DNA of 20,745 nucleotides from Polymyxa betae (GCA_003693705.1 RBZT01000473.1:1-20745), one strand, 5' to 3'; positions 1-9,194 are shown, numbered from the stretch's first letter. Numbers and translations are program-made. Notes: generated by a model from the letters alone, not told the origin.

Positions 1-126
1 CCTTAAACCAAACATCTTCTCAAGAGGGTCAAGCGCGATCGGGTACTTGGCTGCATCGGTATGCGCGGAGATGGCTGTCAGAACAGCAATCGTGATCAAG
101 GCGAGGAACGACAACATTGAAGGCAT
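1..126 (-). CDS. Secreted protein, N-terminal part, runs off the window edge
   Basis: The frame opens with an ATG at 126 and stays open for 42 codons to the window edge. The first 22 or so residues form a typical signal peptide: MPSMLSFLALITIAVLTAIS, followed by AHTDAAKYP, where cleavage is plausible. A second in-frame Met at residue 4 could also be the start. The rest visible is short and polar (ALDPLEKMFGLR) and shows no family motif. No donor site is visible before the edge, so the exon continues outside. The protein should enter the secretory pathway; its function is unknown. The signal peptide is strong evidence that this frame is real even though the piece is short. Confidence 0.6.
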   Translation of the reverse strand, partial: MPSMLSFLALITIAVLTAISAHTDAAKYPIALDPLEKMFGLR

Positions 127-924
127 GTTGGTGGACCTTTGAGACGGACTTGTTCGATTAGTGACGGAGTCCGTCGGGAGTGTTCTCTCGTAACCAAAAT
201 TAGAACGCTAAGGCCCGTTGATGAAAGAGCACGTGGTGCCCACTTGGGCCAATAGGTTAGGGTTTTGGGGTTAGAAGAAGTCATAGTCATGTCCAGTTTC
301 ACAGTGAGGGGCTTTTCCTGTCGGTAAACGCTGCAGATGAAATGATTGTTTAATCTTGACAGAACGCTCTTGGTACACCAGCTTTCTATATACAGCAAGT
401 AGCCATTAGGGGTTATCAAAGTTGCAAGAAAAGTTGATTTTCCAAGATAAAATTTCTGATTCTAAACTTAATTCTCATTGGTTGATTCGGAACATTTCAA
501 TGTCTCGAATTTTAAGCCTCTTCTCTCTGACATGCGATACAACAATGCTATCAATATAAACATTGCAACACTTCTGTATCTAATCAGCCTTCTCTATGTT
601 TAACAAGATTGACGCGGAAAAGATGTTTTATGACAGGTAAGACTTGAAAAGCGGCTGTTGGTCTTTGCATAGCTGCGTAATCTGGATAATCGCGGCGAAA
701 ACCATCAGCGAGACTCAAAATTCGAATAAATGCAAACTGTATGCAACGACATTCTGCCTTGTGCTGGCTGTTAAACTTTATATTTCCAATCATGAATGAT
801 TCACGTGACGAACATTTTGAGTCTAAAAATAACGGGAATCGATCTTGAAATCCAAGACCATCCAAAACCCTCATTTCTGTTCTGAAGTATGATACTTCTA
901 TATTTTGCGAATTGCTCTGAAGCT
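127..924. other. Intergenic: upstream region of the secreted gene and downstream region of the seven-exon gene
   Basis: No supported gene. Frames on the minus strand at 96-419 and 584-943 have unremarkable composition and no splice partner. A TCACGTGA E-box palindrome lies at 801-808. On the minus strand a weak poly(A)-like AATATA is found about 140 bases after the stop of the seven-exon gene. A short telomere-like GT-rich stretch lies at 255-274. Confidence 0.5.
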
Positions 925-3613
925 TCAACGACGTATGCCACAACCGCTTTGACCGATATCCAGATCATTGACAACTCGAGATTCATCGACGATGGCTTCG
1001 GCAACTTCTTCGACAATCACCGAACGATTGGGCGGGTGCCTATTCTAGACTGACGCACGTCCATTACGTCGTACAGATCCGGCCGAGCGCATTTTATTAT
1101 CACAACTAGATGAAATGATAAAAATGCTCCGAACCTGGAAGTAGGAGCACTGGTAGCTACTGAGGCAATGCCTGTGTACTATCGGCCATGAGCTTAGGAT
1201 ACAGCGTCGCCTGTTGACCAAGATCAACGAACTACGGTAGAATATCCGATCCAATCCATCCAAAACAAACAGACCCGCATAATAATGTCAAGTCGCCAGA
1301 ATGAAGAACGGCAGTACAAGGTCAAATATCACCGGAGGGTCCAGGACGGATCCATATCTTCGGTGCTTGCGGCGGTGGTGCTGCTCCCATCAGACGAGAC
1401 AGAGCGTAAATCTCACCGGTGAAATGCGATGAGCTGATCAGCAAATACGGCAAGAACGCGCCAGGAAATACAGCAAACAAGCCGAGGTTGCCGATGTAAT
1501 GCACACATGAGCATAACGTGCTCCAAACAGCATCCGATGTCTGTCCATCGGCCGTTGACCTAGTTACAGAATTAAAATCGAAATTTACACGCTTCAAACG
1601 AACGATGATCATCTTATAAACCAAATGCGATATTACAAATTGAGCTGAAAAAATGCTAAAACAAGCAATTAGAAGGGAAAAACAAAATGAAGGCGGATTA
1701 TGAGAGGATATGGCAGATACCTGTCGAAGACCGGGAAGAAATCACGATTGAAGAAACGATCCCAATTGATGAAGGCATCGTTCCAAAGCACGAACAAGGA
1801 AGATCCCAATCCGGTTCGCAGATTACTCAGCAAATTAGATCCGGGTCGGCGACCAACGACCATGGCCACGGCGCTCGAAATGACACCCAGACTTCCTGCC
1901 AGCTTCCTGCATAAGCATACGCACGTTAGCCACATAGCACACTTTATCATACAAAAAATATAAAATAGAAGCGAAATTTGTGAAACGGGATAAAATATGA
2001 AAAGGAAACACCTTGTCAAAGGCGATAAAGCAAACAGATGAAAAATTGTAAGCTTTATAAGAAATAAATCGGATGAGAACAAATGAATTGAAATAAACAA
2101 AGAAGGAGGGAGTGATAAGCAATTGGCTTTGTTAAAGAACTTTTCAATGGGGGAAACACAGAACCGAAACGCTCGAGTTACGCACATCCTTTCGACGGTA
2201 ATCTGGGAGCCATCCTCGTATTGTGGCATCACAAAGGACAACATGACACCGCCTTTTGTCTCACTTTTGTTGGCTAATTGGCGACGTTGCGGATCGCCTT
2301 CTGGCAACGATGACAGAAATAGAGACCGGGACTTGGCCGCATTACGTTTGCCGATGACGCCAACAGCAGACTTCCCGAGAAGCGCGATCAAAGCAGCACC
2401 TGGATGTGTTTCGTCATTAACCATGCGTCGGATAGCATCGGGGTCTTGGAAACACGCATCGAAGTCGGTTCGGAGCTTCTCACAGAAACGCGGATTCGAC
2501 AGCAGTCTTGTGAAGGTACGAATAGCAGCTTCACGTTCGCGAATAAATTGAATAGCTTCGTTGGTGTTCTTGACCAACCAGTGCTGCAACGTGGTGGGTT
2601 TCCCAGCGCGTTCCGAAACCTGAAAAAGCACCCGTTGATACAAGCGATGAAACTGATTCGTCAGACATGGGACCTAGAAAAACGAAGGCAAAAATACCTT
2701 ATAGCAACATCATATCACCAAGAAAAAGCGAACAAATTTCAACCAGGAAATAAACAGAACAGTTTGGTACAAGTTTTAAATGATTCAAACACAAAATAGA
2801 AGAGTTGCGAGAAAAGTGAGAGAATAATCAAGAAATGCAAAAAAAATCGGCCTACAGTAACCAAGATTTCTTTGACAATGCGATCTGTAGCTCCAGTTTG
2901 AATGAGCGTGTCGATCAGACGCCATTGTAAGTCTGCATCCGAGACCGAAGCCATACTTAAAAGGACACGAATGCCGTCGGTCAGTCCGGGTCGATTTTCA
3001 TCAGCATCCTGGAGCAAGAGCCGAAAAGTGGTCGGCTTCAAACGATCGAGCAACGCCCCGACAATACGAGGATCATGACGTGATGTAAGCATCTCCAGCA
3101 TTGATACCGCTGCAGGCCGACCTGAAGAATCCACGCTGTTAACCAACATTCAGATGTCTGAAAAATGAAATTGAGCACCACTGTCGCAAAGAAAGCGCTC
3201 AAACTGAAGAAAAAAATCAACCAGAAAAGCACACATCATTTTTATGAAAGAAAACCAATACTTTTCTACAAAAAAGCCCATGTTGAGACTTAAAGCGGAA
3301 GACATTCAATGCAAAATGAAGAGAAACAGAATGAGGTAAAACTTGCTTTAGAAAATATCAGATGACAGTTCCATCATAAAAGTACAGCGTCGAAAAATCA
3401 TGTATAACGAATACCTAATCTGTCGTATATCATGGTCGAAACAGTAGGGATGAATCCGAAGCGATCACTATCTGGCACGAGCAGGATGTCCTGAACACGA
3501 TCTTGGCCGAAGAACCCGCCCTGCTCTAACAGAGCATTGGCTGGTGAATGTAGCAAGGCTTCATGGGCTGCGAACAGCCAGCCAGCTGCCCAGATCGTGC
3601 GCCTCGACCTCAT
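925..3613 (-). CDS. Unrecognised seven-exon gene, about 470 residues, helical-repeat-like with hydrophobic C-terminal part
   Basis: Proposed exons: 3613-3415, 3121-2856, 2673-2186, 1906-1721, 1559-1472, 1231-1161 and 1039-925. All junctions are GT-AG and phases match throughout (1, 0, 2, 2, 0, 2), giving 1413 bases with one terminal stop. Exons 1 to 3 encode an alpha-helical, leucine-rich region reminiscent of ARM/HEAT-type solenoids (for example ALLDRLKPTTFRLLLQDADE) and a basic stretch near SAVGVIGKRNAAKSRS. Exons 4 and 5 add hydrophobic segments, AGSLGVISSAVAMVVG and VHYIGNLGLFA, which may touch or cross a membrane. The tail is acidic then basic and ends in GIRR. The N-terminus, after MRSRRT, is mildly hydrophobic. 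I do not recognise the family. The weakest junctions are the acceptor of exon 2, which is poor in pyrimidines, and the donor of exon 5; without that donor the frame runs on to a stop at about 1322. The start at 3613 is the first ATG in the open frame. Confidence 0.68.
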
Positions 3614-4468
3614 GATGGACGACGACAATGATATGACAATGAACGGAAGATATGTGAGGAGGCCGCGCCCACGTATTCACAAAATCGCGATTTCTATAAG
3701 CAGGAATTTGAGCCATGAGCGGCATGTTTTTTGTCATTAGATACGTCTTATAGACGGCACAAAGAAATCGTAAAGCGATGAGTTTCCAATGCTGTGATAG
3801 TATGGCTGAGACAGCTCAAGGATTTTAGTTCGAATCTATCGGTATGAGGTGGATTTATGCTAAGCTGGTTTTCAAGGTGTTCTCACTCACAAACTCACAG
3901 AATACTACGAAGATGAACAGGTTCGTCATCAGGTTTCGGATTTCCCACTATTTATATATGACATTATTGTTGAGGAGGAGATGCGTCTTCAAATTTCAAG
4001 CCATGCCAGCGCCAGTATCACTCTCCAGAAGTTCTCAACAGCATCAGCAAACTTTTGAGATTCGCTTCTCCATCTCTGTGTTCTGGCCCCAACTTGGGGT
4101 GATGGGCTCCCCGAATTAGGTCATGTGGTCAAAGCGCAGCCTCCGCCACGGTCATTTTGACATTTTTCCTCACGAAACCACAAGTCACCGTCGCAGCCAG
4201 AGGCCGCGCCCGTTCTTGTTGCGATCTGAATCTGCCGCCGAGCTCTCGGCAGCCTGAAGCGACCTGAATCGCCCAGAATCAGCCGTTCTGTCCTGTCCTG
4301 CCTAATTAAATAAACACAGATTCGTTACCGTTCCATCTGGTGTGTGTAAATTACAGGCTAACGTGACAGTGGTCCACATTAAATACCGGAAGTAGTGCTC
4401 TAGGTACAGTATTCCTAGTCGAAAAGTCCGTGGTCTCTCCTTCGATATAGCCATCACACATATTCACG
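3614..4468. promoter_or_regulatory. Divergent intergenic region with a repeated GC-rich 12-mer
   Basis: The region separates a minus-strand gene starting at 3613 from a plus-strand gene starting at 4469, so it should hold both promoters. The 12-mer GAGGCCGCGCCC occurs at 3659-3670 and again at 4200-4211 in the same orientation, once near each gene start. An imperfect hairpin (CTGCCGCCGAG against CTCTCGGCAG) lies near 4232-4255. A small plus-strand frame at 3844-4119 has no coding-like features and I leave it out. Confidence 0.35.
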
Positions 4469-5032
4469 ATGTATCTCATATTGGTCTCTCTCCTGGCCGC
4501 CTTCAACCTACTCCTGGATGGTACCTTAGCGGCTCCCATCGACCATGCTATCAAGCGATATCCTCACGGACCTTCCAATATCGACCTAAGAATTCGTAAG
4601 CACAACTAGCTGATTACCATCCTCCAACTCCTTCCACATTTTGAAATCCTTTTCACACATTTTCTTATTTAAACTCCGCATTCCCACTTTACAAATCTTC
4701 CAATTTGTAGTTTTTATAATTCGGCTGAAAGCACCTTCGTCTAACTGCTTTGCTTCCAATCTTCATTTCTTTTATATTCGGTATTCTCTTCAAATGACAT
4801 TTCGGTCTCAGCTCGTGACAAATCTTTATGGAGTTATTCGTCGTTGAAGCAGTATTCCGAAGCAGTGGGTCCATCACGAGCGACTTTCACGGCTTTGCCT
4901 CCAGAGGGACCTTGCACTTGTGCTCGAATTGTCTTGGTTCTCATAATCGTGGGCCTAAACGTCCTTTTTCTGTTCGCCTTCGTCTACAAACACACAGCGA
5001 ATTCTAACCATTCTGCATCATTCCATCCATGA
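4469..5032 (+). CDS. Small type I membrane protein (signal peptide plus one C-terminal span), two exons, 115 residues
   Basis: Exon 1 is 4469-4595 and exon 2 is 4812-5032, joined across a 216-base intron with donor C|GTAAGC and acceptor GGTCTCAG|C. Phase 1 on both sides gives one uninterrupted frame of 116 codons. Residues 1 to about 22 are a signal peptide (MYLILVSLLAAFNLLLDGTL, then AAP). The short ectodomain holds a dibasic KR at residues 29-30 and a Ser-rich stretch. A Pro/Cys patch (PPEGPCTC) leads into one membrane span, ARIVLVLIIVGLNVLFLFAF, and the protein ends in a short tail rich in Ser, His and Asn. If the intron were retained, translation would stop after 46 residues. A poly(A) signal, AATAAA, follows at 5045-5050. 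No family is recognised. The design suggests a small surface or endomembrane protein, matching the gene at 7708-8107. Confidence 0.72.
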
Positions 5033-5204
5033 TCAAGGTCTATCAATAAATCGATTAATCTCCTGGATTCTCTTCCGACATATTTTAACGGCAAATCTTG
5101 CAAAGTTGAACGAAGATTCAAACAAGGGGTCTCGCGACTGGGCGCAACCATGTAGCGCATCCCTCTGGCCAGCTGAGCGGCCTTTGTTTCTGATTTCAGG
5201 GTGC
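5033..5204 (-). CDS. Possible terminal exon of a minus-strand gene, unresolved
   Basis: After an acceptor-like TTCTTGTGCAG|G at 5205-5204, one minus frame runs 56 codons to a TGA at 5035-5033, directly abutting the stop of the convergent plus-strand gene. It reads as plausible protein (KICRKRIQEINRFIDRP at its end). A second minus frame is also open and runs into the neighbour's coding sequence. I found no convincing upstream exon; a 33-base candidate lies near 5580-5612. This may be no gene at all. Confidence 0.2.
5045..5050 (+). terminator. Poly(A) signal AATAAA of the small membrane protein gene
   Basis: A canonical AATAAA begins 13 bases after the stop codon at 5030-5032. Confidence 0.5.
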
Positions 5205-5325
5205 CTGCACAAGAAACCAGACAGTGGCTTCGAATCCTCGTAGGGTTTAGGGTTTCTGGCGATCGTAACCACATTGAAAATCTTTGCAAGCTGAAACTTT
5301 CCTATAAACATTGTTTATGAAATCT

Positions 5326-6290
5326 CAATTGGAAAACTATGATGGATTTTCTTGCAGTTGCGGCGCAGTTCATATTGGGAATGCTTCTGGGAGCAGAAGG
5401 CAGCGTGATTCTGATAGAAAATGTACTGGCCATATTCGATAGCGAATTTCGGTTAAGAGTGTGGAAAATGTTAACCTGAACCATTGGAGCATTTGCGCGC
5501 ACTTGATCTGTGACGAATTGTTGTAATGTTTTAGATTTGAGAGAGACGACGCTGGTGGTTACCTGCCTCTTCCTGTCCCGTGAAACGTCAAAACTCTACG
5601 AAAATGAAATGGAAGCGTTGAACCAGAGCATTAATAGGTAGCTTAAGAAGCTCAGAGTAACAATAGTCAATGGTACTATCGGAGGGTGATACAAATCCAG
5701 ATCGCAATTTCAAGCCACTCGCAAAAACAGCACTCGAAACTTTGCGTTCCAACGGAATTGTTACAAATTGTATCAGATCACTATTAGCGACGCGAACTGG
5801 ATTCAGAATGATCCCGATACCGCATTCAATTTGGCGTGGACTTCAGTTCCTGGTCCAGTACGGACTCGAACCAGATCAGGACAAAAATCGGGTTGGTCCA
5901 ACGCCTGCTCCGTTTTCGTCCAGGAGACGACTCGATCTGGGATCCAGTTCCGGAGCTTGGTTGCGATTGCGCGCCCTGCATCAATAGGGCCGGTATGTCC
6001 GTGGACGACCACGACGCCAGGTCGTCGAAAGACGAATTGATGACCCGCCTATTCACGAGCGTTTGGATATCGCGGCCAAGATTATGGCCGTCCCGGACTT
6101 CACACTGACTCCACAACTGCTCCGACTAGCGTGTTCTCGCTTTTACGATACACGTTGCGTACTCGTAACGTTATTCCAGGACGGAACGTTCCGGCGCGCT
6201 TTCCGTCCGGATCATGCGGGCGCGGAGTTTGCCCAACACGGATCGCAGTACGGCATGGTCCGATTCGTGTTACCGAATCCGGTGCAGTGA
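5326..6290 (+). pseudogene. Exon-like blocks of an unresolved plus-strand gene, possibly frameshifted
   Basis: Three blocks look coding on the plus strand. Block one (about 5350-5472) encodes a hydrophobic start, MMDFLAVAAQFILGMLLGAE, and also contains a good acceptor (TTTTCTTGCAG). Block two, about 5537-5633, lies between an acceptor TGTTTTAG and a donor TAATAG|GTAGCT, and reads VVTCLFLSRETSKLYENEME. Block three, 5670-6290, is open in one frame except for a single TAG at 5988-5990. Its last part, from about 6010 to the TGA at 6288-6290, has strongly coding-like composition (for example AKIMAVPDFTLTPQLLRLAC). Between 5790 and 6010 all three frames give plausible protein and the best reading seems to change frame. 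Short introns or frameshifts would both explain this. No family is recognised. Confidence 0.35.
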
Positions 6291-6304
6291 AAGGTTCGAG
6301 GAAA

Positions 6305-6697
6305 TTACGAATGCGAATTTTTCAGCTTGGTCTTTTCTGGGCCGGCACCACCTGATGCAGCTGCATATCTTGGATTTGGGCCTGAAAATCCGCGACCGGG
6401 ACGGATGAACAACGATGGAAGTTGCGGCTCGGAGGCCATTCCGCAAGTTCTTTGCGTCGTTCCTGAACCAGCTATGCTGGCCCCGATTCCATCTTGATGT
6501 GGGTGCTGGGATTGCTTGTTCAGAAAGGACGACTTGATTTTGTTGGACTGGTAATAGGGGATGGATTGAATATCGTTACGGTAACGGGCAGCCTGGGATT
6601 CGCTTATTGAATGATGCGGCCTTGTTGGACCAGAAGGAGATACAGCTATAACATTATGGTCTTTGAACTTGGCCTGGGCACTACCGATTTCCAGCAA
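6305..6697 (-). CDS. Open frame of 130 codons, Ser/Pro/Gln/Gly-rich, unresolved
   Basis: A minus-strand frame without stops ends in a TAA at 6307-6305. It is rich in Ser, Gln, Pro and Gly (for example GFSGPNPRYAAASGGAGPEK) and looks like a disordered tail rather than a folded domain. It has no ATG at its start and would need an upstream exon, which I cannot find. It overlaps the upstream region of the small plus-strand frame at 6697. Confidence 0.25.
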   Translation of the reverse strand: MLEIGSAQAKFKDHNVIAVSPSGPTRPHHSISESQAARYRNDIQSIPYYQSNKIKSSFLNKQSQHPHQDGIGASIAGSGTTQRTCGMASEPQLPSLFIRPGRGFSGPNPRYAAASGGAGPEKTKLKNSHS

Positions 6698-6846
6698 TGA
6701 AAGCGATCTCCAAGGTGGCTGTTTTCAGCATCTGTCTGCTGATCAACAATGCTGCTGTCATCGTGTCGCGAATCATCGAAGATGTTCTCACCTATTTGCG
6801 TTTACACAAACCCAAAATAGATCTCCTATTGACGATCAAATCATGA
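6697..6846 (+). CDS. Small secreted or membrane peptide, 49 residues
   Basis: An ATG at 6697 opens a 49-codon frame whose first 20 residues are signal-like: MKAISKVAVFSICLLINNAA. The rest alternates basic and hydrophobic residues (LTYLRLHKPKIDLLLTIKS). It ends at TGA 6844-6846. It may be complete or a first exon; no strong GT donor stands out. Downstream exon-like blocks at 6981-7196 and 7433-7501 could belong to it. Evidence is the signal peptide only. Confidence 0.35.
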   Translation: MKAISKVAVFSICLLINNAAVIVSRIIEDVLTYLRLHKPKIDLLLTIKS

Positions 6847-6980
6847 AAATTTTGAGAGCAACAAGGGTTCAGGTTGTTATTTTAAAAATAACTCCACTTT
6901 TATTAATTTCTAACTTTTAATGTTTACATATTTTTATAAATTTGCTTTGAAAAAAGTAGCATTGTTTGTCAAAAGAGCAG

Positions 6981-7501
6981 CTGGATCACAGCCATCGTTT
7001 TGTTGATCGTGAGAAGTTTCTGGCTCTGGAAAGCCTCTATTTGGCGTTGCTACACCAAAATCACCGTCGCCGAGTCCGGACTTGAACTGTCCCCGGAACC
7101 AAGCGCAGCGTCTCCAGTCAGAGTTGATCCGGATCGTGTATTTGCCATCAGACTACACAGAACTCAGTCGCTCACAATTAGTGGCCAAATCGAAGTGAGT
7201 TCATAGATCGTCTGGTACTCCAAGGCCGGTGACGTGATCGCGCGACCTCCGGCATCATCATGAGACCCGTCACTGGGAGTGGCACGCGCCCCAACAACTT
7301 AAACAGAAAAAACGTTCTTCTGATTGAAACTTTAATGTATTAACTAACGATTGGAATAGTTCAGGTTCCGCTATCTGGCTTGAAAATGTTCGAACTATCC
7401 TCTCCTGGATAGTCGCTGCCATTCCTTCAGATTGGAGCCACTAACTGCACGGATTTGTGGCTGCTCTTATTCCGGCTATCCGAATATCCGATAGCTATCT
7501 G
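6981..7501 (+). CDS. Two exon-like blocks of an unresolved plus-strand gene
   Basis: Block one begins after AGAGCAG|C near 6981 and ends at a strong donor, ATCGAA|GTGAGT, at 7198/7199. One frame spans it entirely, with a hydrophobic stretch (WITAIVLLIVRSFWLW) and then a polar part (ELSPEPSAASPVRVDPDRVF). Block two follows an acceptor CATTCCTTCAG and in matching phase 0 reads IGATNCTDLWLLLFRLSEYP before a TGA. A competing frame in block one, reading FVDREKFLALESLYLALLHQ and stopping near 7090, is just as protein-like. I cannot choose between them or find a sure first exon. Confidence 0.3.
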
Positions 7502-7707
7502 AGCCACTCCCATCCGTGATTTAAAGCCGACAATTGGCTCCTTAAGCTTCAGCTTCATTGTCAGGAAAACAGAAAACTGTTATTACGCTTTACAATATAA
7601 TATCTGCGACAGCGCAGGTTCTTACAGTAAGATAAACTGCGGTTGCGCAATTTATCAATAAGAACGTTCTTTTTTCCAGTGTGTTCTGCCTGCTCATCAC
7701 TCTGCAG

Positions 7708-8107
7708 ATGTTGTTTCCATTCATCATGCTGCTGACAGCCGGGATCGTCATCGCTGATGACGCCATTGGGGCCGTACGACCCGTAACACGATTCCCGCTC
7801 ACATCGTCTGTCGTGAACATTCATCAGAGTAATGCGATACTGTTTCGACGTTCGCAAACATGACAATATGTTTTCGATTTCTTTGATAATCGTGATATAG
7901 GACGCGACTTAACATTTTGGCCCTATCAGAAGCTGTTTTCCGCAGGCAGAAGATCCCTTGTCTTCGAATATATCGTCGAAAGCGCAATCAGTCGTAACTA
8001 TCGCTGGCTGTATCTTGCCAATGTTGGTTGTCGTGGTCGTTGTATCCATCTATCTCGGTCTTGCAAACAAACCATCCAGCTATCTTGATTCTGCTGATAT
8101 TCCATAA
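7708..8107 (+). CDS. Small type I membrane protein (signal peptide plus one C-terminal span), about 78 residues, two exons
   Basis: Exon 1 starts at the ATG at 7708. Its first 16 residues are a signal peptide, MLFPFIMLLTAGIVIA, followed by DDAIGAVRP. Exon 2 starts after TTTTCCGCAG|G at 7946 and ends with TAA at 8105-8107. It encodes a Ser-rich ectodomain (EDPLSSNISSKAQS, with a possible N-glycosylation site at NIS), one membrane span (AGCILPMLVVVVVVSIYL) and a short polar tail ending in SADIP. The donor is the uncertain part: GACCC|GTAACA at 7782/7783 or GGCC|GTACGA at 7773/7774 both give phase 0. A strong acceptor at 7679/7680 lies upstream and its exon is in frame, so the true start could lie in an earlier exon. 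The design matches the gene at 4469-5032, though the sequences are not obviously similar. No family is recognised. Confidence 0.55.
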
Positions 8108-8175
8108 ATTGCAGCGATCCCGTCCGTATTGCCACACGCGCTCTGACTTTTTATAAACAAAATAACAAATTTCAT

Positions 8176-8191
8176 CCTGTCACGTGACAGG
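8176..8191. promoter_or_regulatory. Perfect 16-base palindrome with E-box, upstream of the seven-span gene
   Basis: CCTGTCACGTGACAGG is a perfect inverted repeat without spacer, centred on the E-box CACGTG. It ends 106 bases before the ATG at 8298. In other eukaryotes, dimeric bHLH or bHLH-Zip factors bind TCACGTGA cores. It is probably an operator-like site for the gene at 8298. Confidence 0.45.
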
Positions 8192-8297
8192 GCAACATTC
8201 GATCACTCTTTGGTGGAACTTCGCGCAGATTTTTTTGTCATAGACGATTAGATCACTTTGGTATACCCGTTTAAAGCGTCACAATTAGTTAGGCGAG

Positions 8298-9194
8298 ATG
8301 TTTGCGGCCGGTCAGGTGCTTTTCGGCATCTGGGCCGCCGTACTGGCCACGCTGGTGGCGTTTGTCTACGTGCAGTTGATCAACGGACAATCGAGGCTAT
8401 CGAAACTGAATTCGTTGAACATGTTGGTGGTCGTTGTCTTACTGATGACGTACGCCGCATCGATTCCGGAATTCTTCATCTATGGGCGTACGGAGCTGGA
8501 ATGCTGGCTCATACAACGCTGGTCCGGGACGTTCTATTTCGTGGTCATGGGCAGCGTGAAATTCTATTTCGTGAAGCGATCGAACCAGATCGTGGCGCCA
8601 ACCTATCGACAGAAAGTGATCGGGAACGCCTTGATCTGGATCGTGATCTCGGCCACAATAGGCATCGTGATCGCCTTCCAGATCACGCTCAATATCACTC
8701 TGATCGGGCCCGAACGATTCTGTTTCACGCTTCCCGACCCGATCGTCGCCTTGACGGCGTTGGTGATCAATTTCGTCACCGAGATCGCGATCAACGTCCG
8801 ATTCGTGACGGCCATTCTGAAATCGACGAAGGCGACCAGGACGGCCACAAACCTGGAACATTCCAGAGCCCCTTTTCGCCTATTGAAACTGACCTGTGTA
8901 ATTAGCTGCTCTGTTATGATCGTGAACATTGTCGTCGCATTTGTTCTGTTCAATATCGTTCCAATCACGGACTATACCTGGAATTCGACCATCTATATGA
9001 TCGATGTATCAATTTCAGCCTGTGCTGTGGCGTGGCCTGCCATCGTTATCCGGATCCTGAAAGTTCTCCGAACCATGAGTCAGGGCCCATCTCTGAAACC
9101 GTCCGCTTCTCAAACTGTCAACAAGAAGGTCAGTATGAGTAAAAAGCAGCAACATGTCCCGCCCTACAGCACCACAACACCATCATCGCCTTAA
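8298..9194 (+). CDS. Seven-transmembrane protein, receptor-like, intronless, 298 residues
   Basis: A single open frame runs from ATG 8298 to TAA 9192-9194. Seven hydrophobic segments can be placed at about residues 5-28 (GIWAAVLATLVAFVYVQ), 37-60, 69-92, 108-133, 145-170, 194-222 and 230-258. They are linked by short loops with positively charged residues on the alternate side (FVKRSNQ; AILKSTKATRT). A Cys sits before span 3 and another before span 5. The C-terminal tail of about 40 residues is Ser/Thr/Lys-rich, as in many G-protein-coupled receptors. No DRY or NPxxY motif is seen, so no receptor class can be assigned; a transporter is not excluded. Unlike its neighbours it has no intron. A poly(A) signal follows at 9305-9310. 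GATC-rich codon runs make a 140-codon antisense frame, which is a shadow. Confidence 0.8.
   Translation: MFAAGQVLFGIWAAVLATLVAFVYVQLINGQSRLSKLNSLNMLVVVVLLMTYAASIPEFFIYGRTELECWLIQRWSGTFYFVVMGSVKFYFVKRSNQIVAPTYRQKVIGNALIWIVISATIGIVIAFQITLNITLIGPERFCFTLPDPIVALTALVINFVTEIAINVRFVTAILKSTKATRTATNLEHSRAPFRLLKLTCVISCSVMIVNIVVAFVLFNIVPITDYTWNSTIYMIDVSISACAVAWPAIVIRILKVLRTMSQGPSLKPSASQTVNKKVSMSKKQQHVPPYSTTTPSSP

Noticed and set aside
3780-3850. tRNA-like sequence (TGGCTGAG followed by GTTCGAATC)
   Set aside because: The two boxes are too close for a tRNA and neither the T stem nor the acceptor stem pairs.
3844-4119. Plus-strand frame of 91 codons starting with ATG
   Set aside because: Composition is not coding-like, there is no motif, and it lies in the probable promoter region between divergent genes.
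8439-8861. Antisense frame of 140 codons
   Set aside because: It is the shadow of the seven-span gene: the repeated GATC-rich codons leave the complement open. Composition is unnaturally Asp/Arg-rich.
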